From Nitrospiria bacterium (GTDB lineage Bacteria; Nitrospirota; CAKKRA01; 9FT-COMBO-42-15): 6,303 nt of DNA. The notes beneath the pieces were generated by a model, which was not told the DNA's origin, ran no database searches, and saw only the letters and a program-made list of their open reading frames with translations. The position numbers were made by a program, and so were the translations under genes. This document shows positions 1 through 5,213 of this stretch, piece by piece. Location: contig CAKKST010000404.1 of assembly GCA_919903585.1 (NCBI GenBank), forward strand, positions 1 through 6,303, written 5' to 3'. Each line of letters begins with the position of its first letter. Within the stretch, counting starts at the first letter, position 1.

Positions 1-267
1 GAGTCCCTTCAGTTTCTTTTCAACACTCTTTATACCATCAATTGCAAGCTCCCACTCCTGGGCGTCAGACTCAACCTCAAAGGTATAGTTCTGTTTCTCA
101 ACCACATTTGTTTTCTGGAAAGCTTCAAAATCCATACCATACTTTTTTCTGTAAAAATCATCTGTCATCCTGTAGCGAGTAAGCTTCCTTAAATAATCTC
201 TTCGCAGAACCTCTTTAAGCTCCTCGTCTGTCAACTCTTCTATCTGTTTTCTAATAACTGCCGGCAT
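1..267 (-). CDS. small antitoxin-like protein, 3' end cut by window edge
   Basis: Eighty-nine codons run from an ATG (265-267) off the left edge with no stop. The start is well supported: a GGAGG ribosome site lies at 276-280 (minus strand), 8 nt before the ATG. The protein is charged and probably helical. It has an acidic N-terminal helix (EELTDEELKEVLRRDYL, about 9-25), then LTRYRMTDDFYRKKYGMDFEAF (29-50 region), then FEVESDAQEWELAIDGI (63-79). From memory, proteins of this build sit directly upstream of small toxins of the DUF6516/TumE-like type and act as the antitoxin side of the pair. That is recall of a family pattern, not a search. Such proteins are usually about 90-105 residues, so only a few residues are probably missing, and the toxin partner would lie beyond the left edge. 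No enzymatic motif is visible. The existence of the gene is secure; the antitoxin role is inference. Confidence 0.72.
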   Translation of the reverse strand, partial: MPAVIRKQIEELTDEELKEVLRRDYLRKLTRYRMTDDFYRKKYGMDFEAFQKTNVVEKQNYTFEVESDAQEWELAIDGIKSVEKKLKGL

Positions 268-279
268 AGTTTATACCTC

Positions 280-299
280 CTTAATATATATATCTTAAG
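280..299. promoter_or_regulatory. 20-bp near-palindrome over the -10 box, candidate operator
   Basis: The segment CTTAATATATATATCTTAAG is palindromic over all 20 bases except one mismatched pair (9 of 10 arm positions match). It covers the whole -10 hexamer of the minus-strand promoter, the start region, and touches the ribosome site. That is where an autorepressing antitoxin or TA complex would bind. The interior is simple alternating AT, so part of the symmetry could be compositional; the flanking CTTAA/TTAAG arms are the more informative part. Confidence 0.4.
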
Positions 300-320
300 C
301 TGCTATCTTATTTCTGTCAA
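292..320 (-). promoter_or_regulatory. sigma-70 promoter of the minus-strand antitoxin-like gene
   Basis: On the minus strand a perfect -35 TTGACA (315-320) is followed after exactly 17 bases by TAAGAT (292-297), a 4/6 match to TATAAT. Transcription should start about 7 bases downstream, near 285, giving a short leader of roughly 20 bases that holds the GGAGG at 276-280. Position, spacing and orientation all fit the gene starting at 267. Confidence 0.75.
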
Positions 321-598
321 GATTTTTAAACTTTTTTAGAAGCCGTATGCTATAAAATAATTTGATATTCATAATGCATAATCAGGCCTCCTTTGGTTAA
401 TTCTTAATATACCAAAAAAGTTACCTAATTAGTGAGCATTAACAAGCCCCTGTTGTCCTGTTGCCCTCTGTTGTTCTCAGGAGTTGTGAGCAAAAGGTAT
501 CAGATGGATGGGTTTTTGGATGTAAAAAGTGGTAGAAGATAAAATTCGGACGGTTTTGTTTTCTATTAGAACTTTGAAAAGGGGGAAGGAGAACCGAG
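321..598. other. gene-poor stretch, no supported gene
   Basis: No coding frame with a plausible start and ribosome site is seen on either strand. The left half is very AT-rich. Three copies of CTGTTG occur close together (450-455, 458-463, 468-473), too short to call a repeat. A weak possible promoter, TTGGAT near 515 with TAAAAT 18 bases downstream, could serve the frame at 599, but matches are poor. The last bases (587-591, AGGAG) form the ribosome site of the next frame. Confidence 0.5.
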
Positions 599-751
599 AT
601 AAAAGTTGATACACGGCCTGATGCTTTAGGGGTAGCCCTTGAACGGATATACCCTGCGGTAATGGAGACTGCATGGAGATATTTACATCCAGACGAGGTA
701 AAGCGCCTCAAGCAAGAGAGCCAGGAAATCAGGGAAAGAAAAAGATATTAG
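599..751 (+). CDS. 50-codon frame with ATA at the start position (small protein or start-lost pseudogene)
   Basis: An AGGAG at 587-591 lies 7 nt before an ATA at 599-601, which is where a start codon would be expected. The frame then stays open for 50 codons to TAG at 749-751. The product would begin (I/M)KVDTRPDALGVALERIYPA and end in a highly charged helix (HPDEVKRLKQESQEIRERKRY). It has no membrane segment. The in-frame stop at 575-577 rules out an upstream start, and no ATG, GTG or TTG lies between that stop and an internal ATG at 662, which has no ribosome site. A strong hairpin follows 9 bases after the stop, as at the end of a real transcription unit. Either the gene uses the rare AUA start, or an ATG-to-ATA change has silenced it, or there is a base-call error. 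I do not recognise the protein; its even, protein-like composition argues it is or recently was coding. Confidence 0.42.
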   Translation: MKVDTRPDALGVALERIYPAVMETAWRYLHPDEVKRLKQESQEIRERKRY

Positions 752-760
752 GGGATATAT

Positions 761-788
761 GGTAAAAGGGGCTGTTGCCCCTTTTACC
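761..788 (+). terminator. perfect 12-bp hairpin, likely intrinsic terminator
   Basis: GGTAAAAGGGGC and GCCCCTTTTACC are exact reverse complements around a TGTT loop. If the lower A-T pairs are read as the tail, the core is GGGGC/GCCCC followed by TTTT (781-785 region), a normal intrinsic terminator. The AAAA on the other side allows it to work in both directions. It sits just after the stop at 751 and just before the ribosome site (AAAGGAG, 793-799) of the 37-codon gene, so it could also act as an attenuator or mask translation of that gene. Confidence 0.65.
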
Positions 789-805
789 CTTGAAAGGAGA
801 TTAAG

Positions 806-919
806 ATGTCTACTCCACAGAAAATAACTGTAATGGCGCTAATGGCGCTAAGTCTTGTAGTTTTAACAACATACAGCTTAGCCTTTAAGGGCGATGAATT
901 GCCGCTAAAAGAACAATAA
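806..919 (+). CDS. 37-residue hydrophobic small protein
   Basis: This frame is short but has a strong start: AAAGGAG at 793-799 is 6 nt before ATG 806-808, and it ends with TAA at 917-919. The peptide has a short polar N-terminus (MSTPQKITV), one hydrophobic stretch (about residues 8-26, MALMALSLVVLTTYSLA) and a polar tail (FKGDELPLKEQ). It could be a single-pass membrane peptide, or a signal peptide with cleavage after SLA that releases an 11-residue tail. There is no lipobox cysteine. A perfect hairpin lies immediately upstream and a second inverted repeat immediately downstream. Possible identities are a small membrane regulator, a type I toxin-like peptide, or the surviving N-terminus of a decayed secreted protein. 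The sequence does not decide among them and I do not recognise the family. Confidence 0.45.
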   Translation: MSTPQKITVMALMALSLVVLTTYSLAFKGDELPLKEQ

Positions 920-964
920 AATCCACCGACGCCTACGGGAAAGAACAAAATTTGTTGGTGGATT
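920..964 (+). repeat. inverted repeat just after the 37-codon gene
   Basis: AATCCACC (920-927) is matched exactly by GGTGGATT (957-964) across 29 bases. The 3' part of the loop holds a second small symmetry, AACAAA (944-949) with TTTGTT (951-956). The outer arms start one base after the stop codon of the small peptide gene. No T-run follows, so a classical terminator is unlikely. It may be a 3' stabilising structure of the peptide mRNA or chance. Confidence 0.35.
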
Positions 965-1106
965 ACAAAGTACAATAATGCCAACAGCGGCCGGTCTCAG
1001 TATAGTCCCTCTAAAACACATAAGATTTAAGGAGGCTTTGACCAGACCGCTTCCCTATCTTCTTGTAACCTGCATCTTCCCATGTATGCATACATAAATA
1101 AAAACC

Positions 1107-1135
1107 TTGACAAACAGGCAGCAGTATCTTATTTT
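1107..1135 (+). promoter_or_regulatory. sigma-70 promoter of the PIN toxin-antitoxin operon
   Basis: A perfect TTGACA (1107-1112) and TATTTT (1130-1135, 4/6 match) are separated by exactly 17 bases. The expected start is near 1142, leaving a leader of about 46 bases before the PIN gene. I found no convincing palindrome over it. From the end of the 920-964 inverted repeat to this promoter nothing else is supported. Confidence 0.62.
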
Positions 1136-1187
1136 TAAATCATTAAGTCTTGTTTTTGTTGAAAGGCCAATCTGATAATTGGAGAAA

Positions 1188-1637
1188 ATGCGGCTATATT
1201 TAGACATCTGTGTGTATAATAGACCATTTGACGATCAACGGCAAACAAGGATTGTTATAGAAACATTGGAATTTCTGTATCTGCTGTCTATGGCTGAAAA
1301 GGGTGAAATAACACTGGTTAATTCCTTTGCCATTGAAGATGAGAATAGTAAAAATCCATATGCTAACCGTAAGGACATAATAAACGATATATTAGCGACA
1401 ACTACAGAAAATATTGATTATGATGAGGATTTAGGAGATAGGGCGAGAGAATTAGAAAAACTTGGTATAATGAGTATGGATGCGTTGCATATTGCCTGTG
1501 CTGAGAAGGCGAAGGCTGATTTTTTTGTAACATGTGATGATATATTGGTTAGAAAATATGAAGGTAATAAGAAGAGAATAAAGGTTAAGATTGCGCCATT
1601 GATGGAATTTATCAACAGGGAGGTGTTTAAGATATGA
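1188..1637 (+). CDS. PIN-domain ribonuclease, VapC-like toxin
   Basis: The 149-residue product has the full acidic set of a PIN nuclease. D6 lies in the N-terminal strand (RLYLDICVYNRPFDD), E50 in the AIEDE stretch, D98 in MDALHIA, and D117/D118 in the VTCDD strand. These residues bind the divalent metal used to cut RNA; in toxin-antitoxin systems the usual targets are tRNA or rRNA. The length is normal for the family. The start is ambiguous: an in-frame TAA at 1176-1178 leaves only TTG 1179 or ATG 1188. I chose ATG because family members begin M-[KR]-[LI]-Y-L-D; its GGAG (1181-1184) is only 3 nt away, which may keep translation low. The stop overlaps the next gene by ATGA, so the two are translationally coupled. 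The target RNA cannot be told from sequence. PIN membership is strong; the toxin role is inference from size and partner. Confidence 0.88.
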   Translation: MRLYLDICVYNRPFDDQRQTRIVIETLEFLYLLSMAEKGEITLVNSFAIEDENSKNPYANRKDIINDILATTTENIDYDEDLGDRARELEKLGIMSMDALHIACAEKAKADFFVTCDDILVRKYEGNKKRIKVKIAPLMEFINREVFKI

Positions 1638-1873
1638 GTAAGACTTTGGAGTTGACGCCTGCTGAGATTAGGAAGGCAGGGTGGAATGCCTTGAAGGCCC
1701 GCATGGGTATTGCTGGGGCTTTGAAATTTATCCTACAGTATGAAAAGGGTGAGGGAGACTATACAAAGCTAAGAAAAGAGCTTTTTAAGGAAGAAACAGT
1801 TGACAGTTTGATAGAAAAGATGAAGAAGGAGGGGAGAATAAAGGCAAAGGGAGGATGTAACAAGAGAGGGTAA
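1634..1873 (+). CDS. putative antitoxin partner of the PIN protein
   Basis: The 79-residue protein starts at an ATG whose last two bases are part of the PIN gene's TGA (4-bp overlap). GGGAGG at 1618-1623 provides its own ribosome site 10 nt upstream. Visible features are TLELTPAEIRKAGWNAL (4-20), a hydrophobic helix MGIAGALKFILQY (24-36), an EKGEGDYTKLRKELF turn-helix segment (37-51), and a basic, lysine-rich tail (63-79). No ribbon-helix-helix, AbrB or Phd signature is clear to me, so I cannot name a family. The antitoxin role is inferred from small size, charge, coupling to a PIN nuclease and exclusive pairing. The order is toxin first, the reverse of most VapBC operons. The C-terminal end (GGCNKRG) looks unstructured. 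Confidence 0.75.
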   Translation: MSKTLELTPAEIRKAGWNALKARMGIAGALKFILQYEKGEGDYTKLRKELFKEETVDSLIEKMKKEGRIKAKGGCNKRG

Positions 1874-1909
1874 TATAGGACATAGGGACATCCCACATTT
1901 ATCACCTAC

Positions 1910-1932
1910 TCAGGCCATCGGCCTGAATGGCC
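1910..1932. repeat. overlapping alternative hairpins in the 287-base gap after the antitoxin
   Basis: TCAGGCC (1910-1916) can pair with GGCCTGA (1920-1926) over a 3-base loop. Alternatively GGCCAT (1913-1918) can pair with ATGGCC (1927-1932). The two share bases and exclude each other. The first T-run is at 1946-1950, too far for a standard terminator, so this is at best a weak 3' end signal for the toxin-antitoxin transcript. The rest of 1874-2090 shows no supported gene, only a very short frame ending at 1978-1980. Confidence 0.3.
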
Positions 1933-2090
1933 AGTATGAAAGGAGTTTTTCTCGCCAATTTCATGCCGAAGAAAAATTAAATTCTAAACCCAACACTTTT
2001 CCAAGGCCTTAATATATTGCATTGTCAGGCTTACCATTTTTTTATTTTCCTTACCATAAATATTAGTGCAACCTCAGCGCTTCATACTAC

Positions 2091-2119
2091 TTGACACCAC
2101 AAGCCCTTTTTGTTAATGT
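2091..2119 (+). promoter_or_regulatory. candidate sigma-70 extended -10 promoter for the kinase-regulator operon
   Basis: A perfect TTGACA (2091-2096) is followed after 17 bases by TAATGT (2114-2119), only a 3/6 match. It is preceded by TG at 2111-2112 in the extended -10 position (TG-n-hexamer), which can compensate. A TAAGAT at 2119-2124 is a better hexamer but 22 bases from the -35, too far. Expected start is near 2126, leaving a leader of about 35 bases. Confidence 0.45.
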
Positions 2120-2158
2120 AAGATAAAATTAATTGTTTTCATAGATAGGGAGTCTGAT

Positions 2159-2185
2159 ATGTGTGGTTTCAAAGAGAAAGAATAA
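2159..2185 (+). promoter_or_regulatory. 8-codon leader frame overlapping two kinase starts
   Basis: GGGAG at 2148-2152 lies 6 nt before ATG 2159 and 8 nt before GTG 2161, in different frames. From ATG 2159 the peptide MCGFKEKE ends at TAA 2183-2185, whose last base is the first base of ATG 2185, in the kinase frame (TAATG). So ribosomes could read the kinase directly from GTG 2161, or read the mini-peptide and restart at ATG 2185, making kinase synthesis depend on reinitiation. Confidence 0.3.
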
Positions 2186-3765
2186 TGTCGCTTAAGAAAA
2201 AGATAGCCCTCAGCTTTATTATCAGCTCATTTGTAATTGCCATTCTTTCTGTATTTGAATATATCAATTTTATAGAGATCAGAAAAGAAATAAGGCATCT
2301 GGAGATTACTGACACAATAAGGAGCAAGTCTCTGCAATTAAGAAGACACGAAAAAAATTTCTTTCTTTACTGGCCTCAAAAGGCAAAGGAAGAATCAGAG
2401 GCCATTTATAGATACCTCAGTGAACTGGATACCATTCTTAATGAGAGTTTAATAACAGGTAGAACAGGGAAATTGTCCTATCCGAAGAGCCTTATAGCTG
2501 AATACGGGCAGAGGTTTAATAAAATAGAGTCAACTGTAAATGAAGTTTCAGCGGAATTTGACAGGATAAAACCCAGTCTTGGCAAAAACCGTAAATTTTT
2601 TTCATTAATAGAATTGACATTTCTTGAACGGCCGCTTCAGGCAGCGGCGTTTTTAGAAGAGGTATTCTTATTATCTTCAAATCACAAGCTTGTAATAAGG
2701 CTTAGGGAGCTTGACTCAGAAATAAATACCCTGAGAAGAAATGGAGAGGAGATCATAACCATTTCAAAGGAGCTGGACAGGGTTGCAAGGGAGGATGCTG
2801 AGAATGTTATTCATATATCTCAGGCTGCGATATTCATATTTTTCCCATTGTTTTTTGTTGTTGGGATCGGAACGCTCTTTATTATAAGCAGCAATATTGT
2901 GAAGCGGTTAAAGCTGCTCATAGATATTGTAGAAAAAACAGGGAAAGGGGTCTTTTCCCAATCTGTTTTGCCGCAGAGATGGGTTGGCGATGAGGTGGGG
3001 ACGCTTATTCAAAAATTTAATGATATGGAGAAACAGCTTGCAAAAAGGGAAGAAGAAATAGATAAAAAGAATAAAGAACTCCTCCAGTCAAAAAAACTTG
3101 CAGCCATTGGGACATTGGCATCAGGCGTTGCCCATGAGCTTAATAATCCCCTTAATAATATTTATATCTCCGCACAGGTTCTCCAAAGGGAAGCAGGAAA
3201 AAAGGTTTCACCTTTTATAAAAGAGACCCTGAACGATATTATAAGCCAGTCAATAAGGGTCAAAGGGATTGTTAGCGACCTTCTTGAATTTGCAAGGGGA
3301 AGAGAGCCGCGGCTCAGAGGGGTAGAATTAAACAATCTTATAACAGGCGCATATAAAAGCCTTGGTTATTCTATGAACCTGAATAAGATAAAGTTTGTTC
3401 TGGATTCTGATCCCAATGGAGTAGTAATATACGCTGATCCTGAACAGATGGAGCGGGTCTTTATCAATCTCTTTACAAATGCCTTTGATGCCATGAATGG
3501 AAAAGGCGGCCTGACTGTAAAGGCAGCGGCAGAAGGAGATCTTGTAAGGGTAGAAATATTCGATACAGGCAGCGGCATGTCTAATGAGGCGAAAGAAAGG
3601 GTTTTTGAGCCTTTTTTTACTACAAAGGATAAAGGCACCGGCCTTGGACTTGCTATTGTTTTTAATATAATAAGGAAACATAATGGTGAGATAAGCGTTG
3701 AAAGCGAAGAGGGTAAAGGGACTATGTTTACCATAGTATTACCAAAGATAAGAGAGCAACCATGA
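2161..3765 (+). CDS. membrane sensor histidine kinase of the NtrB/AtoS/ZraS type
   Basis: The kinase autophosphorylates on histidine and passes the phosphate to the regulator encoded next. Order: TM1 about 15-36 after a KKK cluster; extracytoplasmic helical sensor region about 37-220 with RRHEKNFFLYW at 61-71; TM2 about 222-244; HAMP linker about 245-298; coiled coil; HisKA with H325 in VAHELNNPL; HATPase with N box NLFTNAFDAM (436-445), G1 box DTGSGM (468-473), F box FEPFF (482-486) and G2 box GTGLGL (492-497). E326 and N329 form the ExxN motif of kinases that also dephosphorylate their partner. All catalytic residues are present, and 534 residues is normal. No PAS domain is seen. The RRHEKNF segment resembles helical-bundle sensors (HBM-like), a tentative assignment; the ligand is unknown. 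GTG 2161 was chosen for its GGGAG 8 nt upstream; ATG 2185 (526 residues) is a serious alternative. The stop overlaps the regulator start by 4 bp (ATGA). Confidence 0.93.
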   Translation: MWFQRERIMSLKKKIALSFIISSFVIAILSVFEYINFIEIRKEIRHLEITDTIRSKSLQLRRHEKNFFLYWPQKAKEESEAIYRYLSELDTILNESLITGRTGKLSYPKSLIAEYGQRFNKIESTVNEVSAEFDRIKPSLGKNRKFFSLIELTFLERPLQAAAFLEEVFLLSSNHKLVIRLRELDSEINTLRRNGEEIITISKELDRVAREDAENVIHISQAAIFIFFPLFFVVGIGTLFIISSNIVKRLKLLIDIVEKTGKGVFSQSVLPQRWVGDEVGTLIQKFNDMEKQLAKREEEIDKKNKELLQSKKLAAIGTLASGVAHELNNPLNNIYISAQVLQREAGKKVSPFIKETLNDIISQSIRVKGIVSDLLEFARGREPRLRGVELNNLITGAYKSLGYSMNLNKIKFVLDSDPNGVVIYADPEQMERVFINLFTNAFDAMNGKGGLTVKAAAEGDLVRVEIFDTGSGMSNEAKERVFEPFFTTKDKGTGLGLAIVFNIIRKHNGEISVESEEGKGTMFTIVLPKIREQP

Positions 3766-5093
3766 CCTTTAAGATTCTTATAGCAGAGGATGAGGAGATA
3801 ACCTTAAAGCAGCTTCTTTCCATATTGCAGAAAGAAGGCTGCGAGGTTACAGGTGTAAAGGACGGCAATCACGCCTTTCAGGAGATTGAAAGCGGCCACT
3901 TTGATCTACTTATTGCTGATATAAAGATGCCGGGTTTAAGCGGTATTGAAATTTTAGAGAGGATGAAAGGGAAATATCCGGCAACAGAGGTGATAATTAT
4001 AACTGGTTTTGGCAGCATAGGTTCTGCTGTGGAGGCAATGAGAAAGGGGGCATGTGATTATATTACAAAGCCCTTTGATCTTGATGAATTGATTCTTAAG
4101 ATAAAAAAGATTCAAGAGCAAAAGAACCTTAAAAGGGAAAACCTCGCATTAAAGACATTTTTAGGGATGGATAAAAAGATATCCATCATCGCAAAAAGCA
4201 AAAGCATGAAAAAGATACTTAATCTTATAGAGGGCATAAAGGATTCGAACTGTAATGTTTTGCTTACAGGGGAAACAGGCGCAGGAAAGAACCTTCTCGC
4301 AAGGATAATACATTCTACCAGCAAAAGGCAGGGCATGCCATTTTTATCTATAAATTGCGCCACCCTTACTGAAGAATTGCTTGCCAGTGAATTGTTTGGC
4401 CATGAAAGGGGCGCCTTCACAGGCGCTATTAAGACAAAGCAGGGGCTTGTGGAGATAGCTGACACAGGCACGCTTTTTCTTGACGAGATTGCCGAGATGT
4501 CTCCAAATCTACAGGCAAAACTGCTCAAGGTTATTGAAGATGGTGAATTCTTTAGAGTCGGGGGGACAAGACCCATCAAGGTAGATGTGAGGTTTGTTGC
4601 TGCTACAAACCAGAATGTGAGTAGTATTATTTCTGAAGGGAGATTTAGGAGGGATCTTTATTACAGGCTTAATATAATGGAGATATTTATTCCGCCTTTA
4701 AGGGAACGTAGGGATGATATAGAACCCCTCAGCATGTATCTCCTGCAGAAGCATCTCCCGAGGTATAATAAAAAGATAACAGGTTTTACAAAAGAGGCAA
4801 TGGATATTTTAATGGGCTACAGCTTTCCCGGAAATGTCAGGGAATTGGAGAATATCATTGAAAGGGCCATAATCCTTGAAAAGAATTCCCTTATCACCCC
4901 TGAAACCCTTCCACAGACTATAAAGATGTTTCAGATAGAGACCGTTGAACCCGGAAGGATCAAGACCATTGAGGATCTGAATAAAGAGTATGCAGAAAGG
5001 GTTATTGAGATGCTTGGCGGCAACAAATCAAAGGCCGCTGAGGCCTTGGGCATATCAAGGACAAGCCTCTGGAGAATATTGAAAGAAGAATAG
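3762..5093 (+). CDS. NtrC-family sigma-54-dependent response regulator
   Basis: The regulator accepts phosphate from the upstream kinase and uses ATP hydrolysis to open sigma-54 RNA polymerase promoters. Receiver (1-117): acidic pocket E9/D10, phosphoacceptor D53 in IADIKMPG, T81 and K103. AAA+ domain (about 143-370): Walker A GETGAGKN (170-177), the sigma-54-contacting loop GAFTGA (217-222), Walker B TLFLDEI (237-243), and the arginine segment RFRRDLYYRLN (294-304). Fis-type helix-turn-helix: NKSKAAEALGISRTSLWRIL (421-440). Length 443 is usual and nothing is truncated. The last Walker A residue is N rather than the common E or D. The intact GAFTGA loop means it should be a true sigma-54 activator. 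Its start overlaps the kinase stop with only a weak AG-rich ribosome site, so translation is probably coupled. The nearest target is the -24/-12 promoter at 5174-5188. Closest general types are HydG/ZraR and AtoC; no symbol is justified. Confidence 0.96.
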   Translation: MTFKILIAEDEEITLKQLLSILQKEGCEVTGVKDGNHAFQEIESGHFDLLIADIKMPGLSGIEILERMKGKYPATEVIIITGFGSIGSAVEAMRKGACDYITKPFDLDELILKIKKIQEQKNLKRENLALKTFLGMDKKISIIAKSKSMKKILNLIEGIKDSNCNVLLTGETGAGKNLLARIIHSTSKRQGMPFLSINCATLTEELLASELFGHERGAFTGAIKTKQGLVEIADTGTLFLDEIAEMSPNLQAKLLKVIEDGEFFRVGGTRPIKVDVRFVAATNQNVSSIISEGRFRRDLYYRLNIMEIFIPPLRERRDDIEPLSMYLLQKHLPRYNKKITGFTKEAMDILMGYSFPGNVRELENIIERAIILEKNSLITPETLPQTIKMFQIETVEPGRIKTIEDLNKEYAERVIEMLGGNKSKAAEALGISRTSLWRILKEE

Positions 5094-5104
5094 TGCTCAT
5101 AGTC

Positions 5105-5119
5105 GTTTAAATCTGAAAC
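5105..5119. promoter_or_regulatory. possible activator site (GTTT-N7-AAAC)
   Basis: GTTT (5105-5108) and AAAC (5116-5119) form a small dyad centred about 87 bases upstream of the predicted sigma-54 start. That is the usual range for enhancer sites of NtrC-type activators. The arms are only 4 bp, no second copy is seen in the 120-base gap, and chance occurrence in AT-rich DNA is likely. No factor-independent terminator is visible after the regulator gene, so read-through into the next gene is also possible. Confidence 0.2.
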
Positions 5120-5173
5120 ACCAATTCAACCTTTCCTTCCAAAAAATCCTTTAAAAACAATAAATTAAACTCA

Positions 5174-5188
5174 GGCACCCTTCTTGCT
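5174..5188 (+). promoter_or_regulatory. sigma-54 (-24/-12) promoter
   Basis: GGCAC (5174-5178), five bases, then TTGCT (5184-5188) match the sigma-54 consensus TGGCAC-N5-TTGCW in every position except the first (A instead of T). The strict GG-to-GC spacing is kept. Transcription should start near 5199, only about 15 bases before the ATG at 5214, and the GGAGG ribosome site (5204-5208) lies inside this short leader. Position between an NtrC-type activator gene and the UspA-like/TSUP genes makes a functional role likely. Confidence 0.82.
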
Positions 5189-5213
5189 TCTTATAAATTA
5201 AAAGGAGGCAGAG

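Noticed and set aside
450..473. Three CTGTTG copies resembling a short direct repeat or CRISPR-like array
   Set aside because: Units are 6 bases with irregular 2- and 4-base gaps; no repeat-spacer structure.
439..711. Minus-strand 90-codon open frame
   Set aside because: It begins at a TTG without a ribosome site, has low-complexity composition, and lies antisense to the better supported frame at 599-751.
784..984. Minus-strand 66-codon open frame
   Set aside because: No ribosome site was found, and it is antisense to the 37-codon gene whose hydrophobic stretch explains part of its openness.
986..1051. AGCGG/TCT arms facing AGACCGCT
   Set aside because: The pairing needs a 4-base bulge and a loop of nearly 50 bases; not convincing as a structure or an attachment site.
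1029..1100. AAGGAGG followed by TTG and a 19-codon frame
   Set aside because: Spacing from the ribosome site to TTG is only 2 nt and the peptide shows no recognisable feature.
2005..2021. Possible second sigma-54 promoter (GGCCT ... TTGCA) upstream of the kinase
   Set aside because: The gap between the two elements is 7 bases instead of 5; sigma-54 tolerates almost no spacing change, and GGCAC is not matched.
3328..3734. Minus-strand open frames inside the kinase gene
   Set aside because: Shadows of the kinase coding sequence; the plus-strand catalytic motifs cover the same bases.
4112..4579. Minus-strand 155-codon open frame inside the regulator gene
   Set aside because: It is antisense to the conserved AAA+ domain, with no independent start signal.
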